Below are positions 25,275 through 34,451 of a stretch of DNA of 64,000 nt, piece after piece. Origin of the DNA: Tabrizicola sp. (GTDB taxonomy: Bacteria > Pseudomonadota > Alphaproteobacteria > Rhodobacterales > Rhodobacteraceae); assembly GCF_016792905.1 (NCBI RefSeq), contig NZ_JAEULP010000077.1, positions 1-64,000 on the forward strand. Direction: 5' to 3'. Position numbers and translations under genes: made by a program. Under the pieces are notes generated by a model. It saw nothing but the letters and a program-made list of their open reading frames with translations. It was not told the origin of the DNA and did no database searches. The first letter of the stretch is position 1; each line of letters starts with the position of its first letter.

Positions 25275-25424
25275 GGCAAGGCCCCCACTACATCCTCTCC
25301 TTCTACCAGACTTCACCCCAAGGGAAAGTGGCTCGCACCCCCGCCCGACCCTTTGACCGCCAAATCCTTGTCACCTTGGAACCCGCCCCTTACCCTGCCC
25401 CCAAGTCACCCCGGGGATTCGTCC

Positions 25425-26900
25425 ATGCGCCTGATGACCGCCGCCCTCCTCGCCAGCCTCGCCCTGCCCGCAATGGCGCAGGACGGCGAGATCATCACCA
25501 AGCAATACGACGACGGCTCGGTCTACGAAGGCACCTTCAAGGACGGCCGCCAGGACGGCACCGGCACCTACAAGCTCCCCTCCGGCTTCGAATACACCGG
25601 CGACTGGGTTGCAGGAGAAATCACCGGCCAGGGCGTGGCCCGCTACCCCAACGGCTCGGTCTACGAAGGCGCCTTCGTCAAGGGCCAGCCCGAGGGCAAG
25701 GGCAAGATCACCGCCCCCGACGGCCGCACCTATGAGGGCGACTGGGTGCAGGGCCAGATGACCGGCATGGGCAAGGCCACCTATGCCAACGGCTCGGTCT
25801 ACGAAGGCGCTTTCGTCAAGGGCACCCACAACGGCAAGGGCAAGCTGACCAACCCCTCGGGCTACACCTATGACGGCGACTGGGTGCTGGGCGTCAAGGA
25901 AGGCACCGGCCGCATCACCTATCCCGATGGCACGGTGTACGACGGCACGCTGGTCAAGGGCCAGCGCTCCGGCAAGGGCAAGCTCACCATGCCCGACGGC
26001 CTGATCTACCAGGGCGACTGGGCCGAGGGGCAGATCAACGGCAAGGGCATCCTGACCCAGCCGAACGGCGATTTGTACGAGGGCAGCTTCAAGGACGGCC
26101 TGCGCGACGGCCAGGGCAAGCTCACCCACAAGAACGGCGACATCTACTATGGCAGCTGGGCCAAGGACCACCGCCAGGGCCAGGGCAGCTTCACCACCAC
26201 CGACGGCTTCAAATACGAAGGCGCCTGGGTCGCGGGCCGGATGGAGGGCACCGGCTCGATCACCTATCCCGACGGCTCGGTCTACATCGGCGCGATGAAA
26301 GCCGACCAGCCGAACGGCCAGGGCGCGATCACCTATCCCGACGGGTCGACCTACCAGGGCAACTGGGCCGCGGGCGTGATCTCGGGCGAGGGTCGCGCCA
26401 CCTACAAGGACGGTCGGGTCTACGAGGGGTCGTTCAAGCAGGCCAAGCCCGACGGCAAGGGCCTGATGACCTACCCCGACGGCTACCGCTACGAAGGCGA
26501 TTGGGTGGCGGGGGAACGCCAGGGGGTCGGCTCCGCCGTCTACCCCGACGAAAGCCTCTACAAGGGCGAGTTCAAGGCAGGCCTGCGGGATGGCCAAGGC
26601 GAGTTCTCGACCACCGACGGGTTCAAGTATGTGGGCGCCTGGGTCGCGGGCCAGATCGAGGGCCAGGGCGTGGCCACCTACCCCGAAGGCGACATCTACG
26701 AGGGCCTCTTCAAGGCTGGCAAACGCGAGGGCCAGGGCAAACTCACTTACGCCAGCGGCGAAGTGGCTGAGGGCATCTGGCAGAACGGCATCCTGACCGC
26801 CCCGCCGGAGGCCCCGACAGAAGCGGCCCCGGCGGAGGGCGAGGCCCCTGTGGCCCCCGCCGAAGGCACCGCCCCCGCTGAACCCGCGACAACCCCGTAG
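25425..26900 (+). CDS. Exported MORN-repeat protein
   Basis: A 491-residue protein with a signal peptide (RLMTAALLASLALPAMAQ). It carries 18 consecutive 23-residue MORN repeats of the form Y-x-G-x-[FW]..G....G.G...[YF]..G plus a partial nineteenth. Most repeats alternate between a Phe form (YEGAFVKG) and a Trp form (YEGDWVAG), suggesting a 46-residue unit. The last ~30 residues are an Ala/Pro/Glu-rich tail. MORN arrays form long beta-meanders that bind lipids or proteins. A periplasmic or outer-surface location is inferred. The stop TAG is supplied by a GTAGGTCGGG repeat. Confidence 0.9.
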   Translation: MRLMTAALLASLALPAMAQDGEIITKQYDDGSVYEGTFKDGRQDGTGTYKLPSGFEYTGDWVAGEITGQGVARYPNGSVYEGAFVKGQPEGKGKITAPDGRTYEGDWVQGQMTGMGKATYANGSVYEGAFVKGTHNGKGKLTNPSGYTYDGDWVLGVKEGTGRITYPDGTVYDGTLVKGQRSGKGKLTMPDGLIYQGDWAEGQINGKGILTQPNGDLYEGSFKDGLRDGQGKLTHKNGDIYYGSWAKDHRQGQGSFTTTDGFKYEGAWVAGRMEGTGSITYPDGSVYIGAMKADQPNGQGAITYPDGSTYQGNWAAGVISGEGRATYKDGRVYEGSFKQAKPDGKGLMTYPDGYRYEGDWVAGERQGVGSAVYPDESLYKGEFKAGLRDGQGEFSTTDGFKYVGAWVAGQIEGQGVATYPEGDIYEGLFKAGKREGQGKLTYASGEVAEGIWQNGILTAPPEAPTEAAPAEGEAPVAPAEGTAPAEPATTP

Positions 26901-26966
26901 GTCGGGCTTCAGCCCGACTCTTCCGGGCGATTGTCGCCCTCGTAGGGTGCGCTAATGCGCACAACT
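26897..26966. repeat. Three short hairpin repeats downstream of the MORN gene
   Basis: Three hairpins follow one another: GTCGGGCT-TC-AGCCCGAC, GGGCGA-TTG-TCGCCC, and GTGCGC-TAAT-GCGCAC. The first and third are preceded by GTAG or GTAGG. They resemble REP-type elements and separate the MORN gene from the convergent methylase gene. Confidence 0.75.
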
Positions 26967-26988
26967 CCACGGTCTTGCGCGTCTCCGA

Positions 26989-27639
26989 CTAGATAGCCTT
27001 GCGCGACTTCAGTTGAATGACATCCGCCTGCGAATGGTTCGAATAGGTGTCCCACGTCGGCGTGTATTCGTCAGCCTGATTGCCCCAGACAGTCCAGCCG
27101 ACGCGCGGCCCGCGTGCGAACATCTCCAGCCGAGGCCCATTGCTGCACCCCTCGATCAGCGCATACTGCTCGTCCGGCTTGCGACTATGCTCGCGTTTCT
27201 GGGTTGAGATGATGTTCTCCTGTGTCCGCCCCAGCTGCAAGGTTCGCGCGTTCTTGCCGCGGACGCCAAACAGCAGGATTTCCGTCACGTTGCGAAAATA
27301 GAAACCAACCCCGCGTCGATCCGGCCCCCCGTCCTTGCGCACCTTGTACCAGATGATGTTGCTCTTGTAGGAGAAGCCCCAGTGCTCCATCACCTTCAGC
27401 CCCTCGGGCAGCAAGGCGTTGGGCACCCAAAGGTAAAGATGCGCGGTGTCGGCGACGATTGCCTCAACCGGAAGATCGCAGATCTCGCGCAGCGTCATCG
27501 TAGGATACCGCGACAGGCGCTTGTGCTCGGGCGCCATCTTGCCGGTGCGATTCTGGAACTGCCAAGGCGGATCGGCCAGAACGGTCTTGAACCTGGTCGT
27601 TCCCGCTTTCGCCAGAAGATCATCCGCAGCGCTGGTCAT
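26989..27639 (-). CDS. MT-A70 family DNA adenine methyltransferase (modification subunit)
   Basis: A 216-residue SAM-dependent methyltransferase. The catalytic motif DPPW is at residues 23-26 (KTVLADPPWQFQNR). HLYLWVPNALLPEGLKVM and YKSNIIWYKVRKDGG are typical MT-A70 stretches, and the ending RGPRVGWTVWGNQ fits the family. MT-A70 enzymes make N6-methyladenine. Its start overlaps the restriction gene stop in an ATGA, so it is the modification half of a type II system. The DNA is less GC-rich than the surroundings. Confidence 0.88.
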   Translation of the reverse strand: MTSAADDLLAKAGTTRFKTVLADPPWQFQNRTGKMAPEHKRLSRYPTMTLREICDLPVEAIVADTAHLYLWVPNALLPEGLKVMEHWGFSYKSNIIWYKVRKDGGPDRRGVGFYFRNVTEILLFGVRGKNARTLQLGRTQENIISTQKREHSRKPDEQYALIEGCSNGPRLEMFARGPRVGWTVWGNQADEYTPTWDTYSNHSQADVIQLKSRKAI

Positions 27640-28229
27640 TCTTCATCCTCCAGGTAAAGCGACTTCCTGATGCCGAACACAAGGAGCGGACATCCCGCCC
27701 CTCCCCCGCCTTCGATCCGGGGAAGCAGTTTGGACATGTGCGTCGTCGACATCCCATAGGATGATCCTCGTCCAAGATCCCTAAAGACGTCTTGCAACTC
27801 GTCTGCCCTCGTCAAGATGACCCCAACGCTCACGGCGCGCAGGTCGAATAGCAGACGGAAGTTGTTCAGGTCCCGGTCATAAAAAGGGTCCTTGTTGTTC
27901 CACTCTACCTCAAGCGCGATCCCGTTCTTGTAGCAGTCCACCTTGTGAGTCGGAGAGTCGAGCCTGTTGCCATCCACCTCGATCGCCGTCTGGAACTGCT
28001 TTTCGACCCATCCGCGTTGCACGAGAAACTTATCGACGTAAATTGCCAGCTTCGACTTGTTCCCACCCCCGACAGCAATCCAGGACTTACGAAGTCGCAA
28101 GTCTTGCAGCAACGAAAGCAGGTCGAGCCATTCGGCAGGAAAATCTTGAGACAGGATCGCGCTCGCGTGCTTCCACTCGTGAAATTCGTAGTTGTCCCGC
28201 ACAAACTGGGGCAGACGGTCAATCAACAT
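27636..28229 (-). CDS. BglII/BstYI-like type II restriction endonuclease
   Basis: A 197-residue nuclease. The catalytic region VDCYKNGIALEVEWNNKDPF gives D98, E107 and E109, the same spacing as BglII D84-E93-Q95 (from memory). The following FYDRDLNNFRLLFDLRAVSVGV also fits the BglII/BstYI family. Those enzymes cut AGATCT or RGATCY. Here it is encoded upstream of and overlapping an MT-A70 adenine methylase. No C-protein gene is present. The AT-rich composition and flanking repeats point to horizontal acquisition. Confidence 0.85.
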   Translation of the reverse strand: MLIDRLPQFVRDNYEFHEWKHASAILSQDFPAEWLDLLSLLQDLRLRKSWIAVGGGNKSKLAIYVDKFLVQRGWVEKQFQTAIEVDGNRLDSPTHKVDCYKNGIALEVEWNNKDPFYDRDLNNFRLLFDLRAVSVGVILTRADELQDVFRDLGRGSSYGMSTTHMSKLLPRIEGGGGAGCPLLVFGIRKSLYLEDEE

Positions 28230-28343
28230 CTTGTGGTCTCCCTGCCGCGCTTTAGCCTATATGCTCATGCCCTTGCTCACAAGTTGAACTTCGCGTTCCG
28301 AAAGCATCGCCATGATCCTTGCCCACCCTCGGTTAACACCACC

Positions 28344-28404
28344 CTAACGCCCAAACCCAACCCCTTGAAATCCTTGACCCGGTAGCACCTGTCCACTGTG
28401 GACA
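28344..28404 (-). promoter_or_regulatory. Bipartite motif TGTCCAC-N-GTGGACA ... TGGGCGTTAG (site A)
   Basis: On the minus strand the palindrome TGTCCACAGTGGACA (28390-28404) is followed after exactly 36 nt by TGGGCGTTAG (28344-28353 on the plus strand as CTAACGCCCA) and then GTTA 6 nt later. The same arrangement with the same spacing occurs at 51748-51808. It lies in the 223-bp gap between the restriction gene and zapE, which otherwise shows no gene. Confidence 0.7.
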
Positions 28405-28452
28405 GCCGCGCCCCCCTTGCGGCCCCCGCCCCCGCCCCGCTATCCCTCTCCC

Positions 28453-29532
28453 ATGCGCCAGACCCTGACCGAGATCTACGAGGCCCGCGTGGCCGGGGGC
28501 ACCCTCCGCCCCGACCCGGCCCAGCACGCGCTCCTCCCGCGGCTGGAGGACCTCCGGTCCTGGCTGGAAGCGAACGCGACCCGCAAGGTCGGCCTTTTCG
28601 CGGGCCTCTTCGCCAAGCCGATCCAGCCCCCGCGCGGCCTCTACCTCTGGGGCGGCGTCGGGCGGGGCAAGTCGATGCTGATGGACCTCTTCACCGAGGC
28701 GACGGACATCACCCAGAAACGTCGCGTCCATTTCCACGCCTTCATGCAGGGGGTCCACAAGGGCATGCACGCCGCCCGGAGCCGTGGGGTCGAGGACCCG
28801 CTGGTCCCGGTGGCCGAGGAGATCATCCGCGACCTCCGCCTCCTCGCCTTCGACGAGATGCAGATCACCGACATCACCGACGCGATGCTGGTGGGGCGCC
28901 TTTTCGAGAAGCTCTTCGCCGCCGGGATCGTGATCGTCACCACCTCGAACCGGCCCCCCGGCGACCTCTACAAGGACGGGCTCAACCGGGGCATCTTCCT
29001 GCCCTTCATCGCCATGCTGGAAGAGAAGCTGGAGGTGGTGGAGCTGGAAAGCCCCACCGACTACCGCCAGCACCGGCTGCAGGGCGCGCAGGTCTATTTC
29101 CACCCCGCCCGCACCGCCACCACCCAGATCGCCGCGATCTGGACCGACCTCACCGGGGGCGCCCCCGAACAGCCCCTGACGCTGGAGGTGAACGGTCGGC
29201 AAGTCCAACTCCCCCGCTTCGCGAACGGGGTGGGGCGGGCGAGCTTCTGGGACCTCTGCTCGAAACCCCTCGGCCCCGGAGACTACCTCGCCATCGCCCG
29301 CGCGGTGCGGGTGCTGATCCTGGAGGACATCCCGCAGCTGTCGTCAGCCAACTACAACGAGGCGAAGCGCTTCGTCACCCTGATCGACGCGCTCTACGAG
29401 GCGAAGGTCCGCCTCATCGCCTCCGCCGCCGAAACGCCGGAGCGGCTCTATATCGAGGGCGAGGGGTCGTTCGAGTTCGAACGCACCGCCAGCCGGTTGC
29501 GCGAGATGCAGGGGGCGGACTGGGGGCTCTAG
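28453..29532 (+). CDS. zapE: Cell division protein ZapE (AFG1-like ATPase)
   Basis: A 359-residue P-loop ATPase. Walker A is GLYLWGGVGRGKSMLMDLF, Walker B LLAFDEMQITDI, and the C-terminal AVRVLILEDIPQLS plus FVTLIDALYEAKVRLI are AFG1/ZapE features. ZapE associates with FtsZ and is needed for division under stress in enterobacteria. The start MRQTLTEIYEARV matches the family better than an ATG 12 codons upstream. The stop overlaps the convergent TSUP gene in a CTAG. Confidence 0.9.
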   Translation: MRQTLTEIYEARVAGGTLRPDPAQHALLPRLEDLRSWLEANATRKVGLFAGLFAKPIQPPRGLYLWGGVGRGKSMLMDLFTEATDITQKRRVHFHAFMQGVHKGMHAARSRGVEDPLVPVAEEIIRDLRLLAFDEMQITDITDAMLVGRLFEKLFAAGIVIVTTSNRPPGDLYKDGLNRGIFLPFIAMLEEKLEVVELESPTDYRQHRLQGAQVYFHPARTATTQIAAIWTDLTGGAPEQPLTLEVNGRQVQLPRFANGVGRASFWDLCSKPLGPGDYLAIARAVRVLILEDIPQLSSANYNEAKRFVTLIDALYEAKVRLIASAAETPERLYIEGEGSFEFERTASRLREMQGADWGL

Positions 29533-30290
29533 CCCAAGGCCTGCCACAACAGCCGCAGCGCCATCGCGGTCGAGACGAAGACCAGCAAGGGCTTGATCAG
29601 CCGTGCCCCCACCCGCATCGCCACTCGCGCACCCAGGCTTGCCCCGGCGATCTGCCCCACCGCCATCGTCAGCCCCACGCCCCACCAGGTTGCGCCGGAG
29701 AAGGCGAAGACCAGAAGCGAGCCGACGTTGGAGGCGAAGTTCAGCATCTTGGTATGCGCGGTCGCTTTCAGCACGCCGTGGCCCGCAAGCATCACGAAGC
29801 CCATCATGAAGAACGATCCGGTTCCGGGACCGAAGAACCCGTCATAGGCGGCCACCAGCGGCACGACCGTCGCCGCGAACACTCCGGGCTTCACCCGTTC
29901 CGCCCTGGCGTCGTCGGATAGCCCCGGCTTCAGGGCAAAGAACGCCGCAACCCCGATCAGGACCACCGGCATGATGATCCGCAAGACTTCGGCCGGGATC
30001 AGATGCGCAACCATCGCGCCGCCCGCGCCCGCCCCCGCGCTGATGGCTGCCATTCCCAGTTGGTCCTGCGGCCGGACCTGCCCCGCACGGGCATAGGCCA
30101 ACGTCGCCGTCGCCGCCCCGAAGGTGCCCTGCAGCTTGTTCGTCGCCAGCGCCTCGACCGGCGAGGCCCCGGCCAGGAGCAGCGCGGGCACCGAGATCAG
30201 CCCGCCCCCGCCCGCGATGCTGTCGATGAAGCCCGCACAGAAGGCGGCAAGGACCAGGAGCAGGGCAAGATCGGTGGCGATTTCGAACAT
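29529..30290 (-). CDS. TSUP (TauE/SafE) family membrane transporter
   Basis: A 253-residue inner-membrane protein with about eight hydrophobic segments. The paired family motifs are FIDSIAGGGGLISVPALLLAG near the N-terminus and YDGFFGPGTGSFFMMGFVML in the middle. TSUP carriers export sulfite, sulfoacetate or related organic anions. It lies 55 bp downstream of imuB on the same strand and might be cotranscribed, though no functional link is evident. Confidence 0.88.
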   Translation of the reverse strand: MFEIATDLALLLVLAAFCAGFIDSIAGGGGLISVPALLLAGASPVEALATNKLQGTFGAATATLAYARAGQVRPQDQLGMAAISAGAGAGGAMVAHLIPAEVLRIIMPVVLIGVAAFFALKPGLSDDARAERVKPGVFAATVVPLVAAYDGFFGPGTGSFFMMGFVMLAGHGVLKATAHTKMLNFASNVGSLLVFAFSGATWWGVGLTMAVGQIAGASLGARVAMRVGARLIKPLLVFVSTAMALRLLWQALG

Positions 30291-30345
30291 GTCCGGCTTT
30301 TCGCCACTTCCCGGTCCGGCGACAAGGGGAACCTGTCCTGCACGG

Positions 30346-32022
30346 TCAGGAAAATACCCCCTCGCAATACCACTGGTCGGTCACCGCCCCGCCCCGGCCG
30401 TAGAACAGCCAGAGCCTCTCGCCGCCCTCTGCCTCGACCCGCCAGTAATCGCGGGTGCCGCCGCGCCAGTCCGGGTCCTCGAACCACCATTCGGGTTGCA
30501 GCCGCTCCGGGCCGACCGCCATCCGCACGGTGAAGTCGCGCCGCCGCCAGCGGAAGCGGGAGGGCAGATCGGGCGTTTCCGGCGCATCGACCGGTTCGGG
30601 GCGGAACATCACCAGCGGGCGGGGGCAGGACGAAGCGGGCCAGACGCCATCATGCGGCTCGCTCCAGGCGGCCATCAGCAACCTGGCGGATTTCGCCGGG
30701 ACATGGCTGTCGGCGGGATGCAGGCGCAGGACCGACTCGGCCCCGAGCCTTGCGCCCAGGCGGCCGATCAGATCTTCCAGCGCCTGGGCCGAACCTGCCG
30801 GAACCCGCCCGACCAAGCCCTGCGCCTCGGCCGTCACCTCCAGTTGGCCGCGATGCTGGACCGCGCTGACCGCCTCGGTCGCGAGCGCTTCCAGCCGCAG
30901 GCAGTCGATCCCGAAGCCTGCGTCGATCTGGTCGAGCTTCAGGTGCAGCAGCGGGCGGATGCGGTCGGGGCTGTCCGAGGCGCGGGCCAGTCCGACCTCG
31001 ACCGAGGCGACCCCGCCATCGGCGCGGAACGCCTGGAACAGCACCCGTCGCGCGCCCCGGCCCCTGGCGCGCAGCTTGTCGCAGAACGGCGGCAGCAGCC
31101 GGTCCAGCGCCGCCTCGACATCCGAGCGCAGGCCGATCGGGTCGGGCAGGGTCAGCCGCACCGCGAACTGCATCGGGGGCCGGGCCGGGCTGACCGGCTC
31201 GGGCTCCAGCCCCATGGCCTGGTCCAGACGGCGCAAGGTATCCGCCCCGAAGCGCCGGGCGAGTGCTGCGCGCGGGATGCCCATGATGTCGCCCACCTGG
31301 CGCAGGCCCAGCCGCAGCAGCCGGTCCACCACATCCCCGTCCAGCCGCAGGGCGGCCAGCGGCAAGGGGGCCAGCGCGTCGTGAAGCCGACCCGGCGGGG
31401 CAACCAGCGCCGTCCCGGCCCCCCGCGCGGCCACGGTCCGCGGCAGGCTGCCGCCCCGCTCCCACCCCCGGCGCTTGGCGGCGCGGGACCGCGTCGCCCG
31501 CGCCTCCTGGTCGATGGCATCGCCCGACCGGACCGGCACCACCCCGGCGCTGGCATAGCGCGCCAGCCCCCAGGCCGCCCCCGGCGTATCGGCGATCGCC
31601 GCGCGCACCGCCAGGCCCAGGCGCTCGCAATCCTCGGCCACCCGGTCCAGCACCCCGTCTTCCCCGCCATGCAGATGCGCCGATCCCGTCAGGTCGATCA
31701 TCAGCCCGGCGGGGGCTTCATCCGCGACCCAGGGCGAGAAACGTCCCGCCCAGCGGCGCAGCATCAGCAGGAACTGCGCCTCGGCCAGGGGGTCGGCCGG
31801 CACGGTCAGAAGCGCGGGGCAGATCGCGGTCGCATCGCGCAAGGGCTGGCCCGGCGCCAGGCCTGCCGCTTCGGCCTCCACCGACAAGGAAACCAGAACC
31901 TGCGCGCCGTTGCGGTCGCCCACCACGGCCAGTGGCACTGGCACCGCATCCTTGCGCCGCCGGGTGGCCCGGTCTGCCGCCAGCCGCGGAAACCATAGTG
32001 ACAGGATGCGCCGACCCGCCAT
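30346..32022 (-). CDS. imuB: ImuB-like Y-family DNA polymerase homologue
   Basis: A 558-residue Y-family-like protein, the expected ImuB size. It starts MAGRRILSLWFPRLAADRA; the palm region has GLMIDLTGSAHLHGG where true polymerases keep catalytic acids, and the helix-hairpin-helix region is GLRQVGDIMGIPRAALARRF. ImuB normally has lost polymerase activity and serves as scaffold for ImuA and the error-prone DnaE2 in SOS mutagenesis. A perfect LexA box lies 13 nt upstream. Neither imuA nor dnaE2 is adjacent here. A three-codon ATG..TGA frame overlaps the start as TGATG. Confidence 0.88.
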   Translation of the reverse strand: MAGRRILSLWFPRLAADRATRRRKDAVPVPLAVVGDRNGAQVLVSLSVEAEAAGLAPGQPLRDATAICPALLTVPADPLAEAQFLLMLRRWAGRFSPWVADEAPAGLMIDLTGSAHLHGGEDGVLDRVAEDCERLGLAVRAAIADTPGAAWGLARYASAGVVPVRSGDAIDQEARATRSRAAKRRGWERGGSLPRTVAARGAGTALVAPPGRLHDALAPLPLAALRLDGDVVDRLLRLGLRQVGDIMGIPRAALARRFGADTLRRLDQAMGLEPEPVSPARPPMQFAVRLTLPDPIGLRSDVEAALDRLLPPFCDKLRARGRGARRVLFQAFRADGGVASVEVGLARASDSPDRIRPLLHLKLDQIDAGFGIDCLRLEALATEAVSAVQHRGQLEVTAEAQGLVGRVPAGSAQALEDLIGRLGARLGAESVLRLHPADSHVPAKSARLLMAAWSEPHDGVWPASSCPRPLVMFRPEPVDAPETPDLPSRFRWRRRDFTVRMAVGPERLQPEWWFEDPDWRGGTRDYWRVEAEGGERLWLFYGRGGAVTDQWYCEGVFS

Positions 32023-32035
32023 CACCGACTCATTT

Positions 32036-32050
32036 GTTCCCTTTATGTTC
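32036..32050. promoter_or_regulatory. LexA/SOS box of the alphaproteobacterial type
   Basis: GTTC-CCTTTAT-GTTC, a perfect match to the GTTC-N7-GTTC consensus used by LexA in Rhodobacter and relatives. It sits 13 nt upstream of the imuB ATG, where LexA would block transcription. The plus-strand cytochrome gene lies 140 bp away and is unlikely to be the target. Confidence 0.85.
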
Positions 32051-32189
32051 CTGTCATGCCACCCTGCCGCGACCCTGTCGAGTCCTGCACCACCGAAGAT
32101 GACAAGTGCGTGAGAGCACAGAGCCGCGACTACCGCGACGGAATGTCGCGCCTATACTGGCCCGGTTTAGCCAACGAGGGAGCCAATAA

Positions 32190-32639
32190 ATGAAATTTGC
32201 CAAAGCCTTGATGATCGGCGCGGTCCTGGCCGGAGGAGCCGCTTTCGCCCAGGAAGAGATGGAACCGACCGATCCGAACGCGATTGCGCGCGAGGAACTG
32301 ATGAAATCGCAGGGCATGAACATCGGCATCCTGGCGAAGATGGCCAAGGGAGAAGAGCCCTATGACCAAGCCAAGGCCGAAGCCGCCAAGGCCGTGCTGC
32401 TCGAAGATGCGGGCAAGATCGAGGCAACTTTCAAGGAACAGGGGGCAGCAGACCCTGCCTCGGAAGCCAAGCCCGAGATCTGGGCGAACTGGGACGATTT
32501 CCTCGTGAAGGCCAAGGGGCTGGGTGATGCGACGGGTGCGCTGGATGTCGCCTCGGCCGAAAGCATCGGCGCGGGCCTCGGCGCGATTGGCGGCGCCTGC
32601 ACCGCATGCCACAAGGCTTACCGCGTGATGAAGGAATAA
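32190..32639 (+). CDS. Cytochrome c' family protein
   Basis: A 149-residue periplasmic haem protein. A signal peptide (MKFAKALMIGAVLAGGAAFA) is followed by a four-helix-bundle-type sequence. The single haem motif C137-T-A-C140-H141 lies ten residues from the C-terminus, as in cytochromes c' and c-556. R144 after the motif is also usual. Cytochromes c' bind NO and protect against nitrosative stress. The gene is monocistronic and ends in a strong terminator. Confidence 0.92.
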   Translation: MKFAKALMIGAVLAGGAAFAQEEMEPTDPNAIAREELMKSQGMNIGILAKMAKGEEPYDQAKAEAAKAVLLEDAGKIEATFKEQGAADPASEAKPEIWANWDDFLVKAKGLGDATGALDVASAESIGAGLGAIGGACTACHKAYRVMKE

Positions 32640-32660
32640 GCCGCCCTGCGGCGAGAGGCG

Positions 32661-32689
32661 GGCCCCGGTCGACAGGCCGGGGCCTTTTT
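32661..32689 (+). terminator. Rho-independent terminator of the cytochrome c' gene
   Basis: A perfect 8-bp GC stem (GGCCCCGG / CCGGGGCC, loop TCGACAGG) followed directly by TTTTT at 32685-32689. It is 22 nt after the cytochrome stop codon. Confidence 0.93.
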
Positions 32690-32949
32690 CATCCGCACCA
32701 GATGCCGCTGATCCGGTTCCTGGCGTCGATGTCGATGTTCAGCCGCGAGGCGCTGTAATCCTCGGTCACGGCCATGCCGGGGGTGATGATCCGCGTGCCT
32801 TGCGGAAGGCTCATCGCGGCCAGCACAGCTTGGTCCTTGCCGACCAAGTCCTGCATCCCGTCGGCCCCGCAGGCGTTCTGCTGTGGTTCCCCCGCAACGC
32901 AGGCCGCAAGCGCAAGCGTCAGGGCAAGAGGCGCGAGCCGACTAGCCAC
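32689..32949 (-). CDS. I78 family peptidase inhibitor-like lipoprotein (copy 2)
   Basis: An 86-residue lipoprotein with a lipobox LAAC near residue 17 after a short signal peptide. The I78 pattern is CGADGMQDLVGKDQAVL, then RIITPGMAVTEDYSASRLNI and a final GIWCG. I78 inhibitors (Aspergillus elastase inhibitor type) block serine proteases. The GTG start overlaps the end of its upstream paralogue by 8 bp, so the two are a coupled tandem pair. Confidence 0.8.
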   Translation of the reverse strand: MASRLAPLALTLALAACVAGEPQQNACGADGMQDLVGKDQAVLAAMSLPQGTRIITPGMAVTEDYSASRLNIDIDARNRISGIWCG

Positions 32950-33232
32950 AGGTCACGCGCTCGATCACGTCGCGCCGGTCGAGCCAGAAGTTCAGCCGCG
33001 TCGCGCTATAGTCCATCGTCACCGCCATGCCGTGCTCGATCACCCGCACGTCCTGGCTGAAACGCATCCCGTCCAGGACCACGCCGGGGCGGCCGACCAG
33101 ATACTGCAATTCATCCGCACCGCAGCTTGCCAGCGGGTCGGGCGGCGGCATCGGCACCGGCTCCATCACACAGGCCGACAGAAGCAGCGGGGCGCAGACG
33201 AGCAGGGGAAAGGCATGTCTCATGGGGTGCAT
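32942..33232 (-). CDS. I78 family peptidase inhibitor-like lipoprotein (copy 1)
   Basis: A 96-residue lipoprotein (signal MRHAFPLLVCAPLLLSAC with lipobox LSAC). The mature part has CGADELQYLVGRPGVVL, RVIEHGMAVTMDYSATRLNF and a final ERVTCG, matching the downstream gene almost motif for motif. The start could be the first ATG or the one three codons later. As a periplasmic inhibitor it may guard against host or neighbour proteases. Tandem duplication is evident. Confidence 0.82.
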   Translation of the reverse strand: MHPMRHAFPLLVCAPLLLSACVMEPVPMPPPDPLASCGADELQYLVGRPGVVLDGMRFSQDVRVIEHGMAVTMDYSATRLNFWLDRRDVIERVTCG

Positions 33233-33318
33233 CCTTCGTGAAAGCGGATAGAATCCGTCATTGCTTTACGCCCGAGTTTGGCACAGGTTCCGGAAAATCT
33301 TTAAGGGAGGAAAACCAG

Positions 33319-34449
<1,131 letters not shown>

Positions 34450-34451
34450 AC

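Noticed and set aside
23601-25424. In-frame extension upstream of the MORN protein
   Set aside because: It runs antisense through nadE; the signal peptide at 25425 marks the true start.
25470-26780. Regular DNA repeats that might suggest a CRISPR array
   Set aside because: The ~69-nt period is the coding sequence of 23-residue MORN repeats; there are no unique spacers between identical repeats. No CRISPR array or cas gene is present in the window.
33127-33318. In-frame extension upstream of the class III alcohol dehydrogenase
   Set aside because: GGGAGG before the ATG at 33319 and the family N-terminus fix the start; upstream overlaps the I78 gene.
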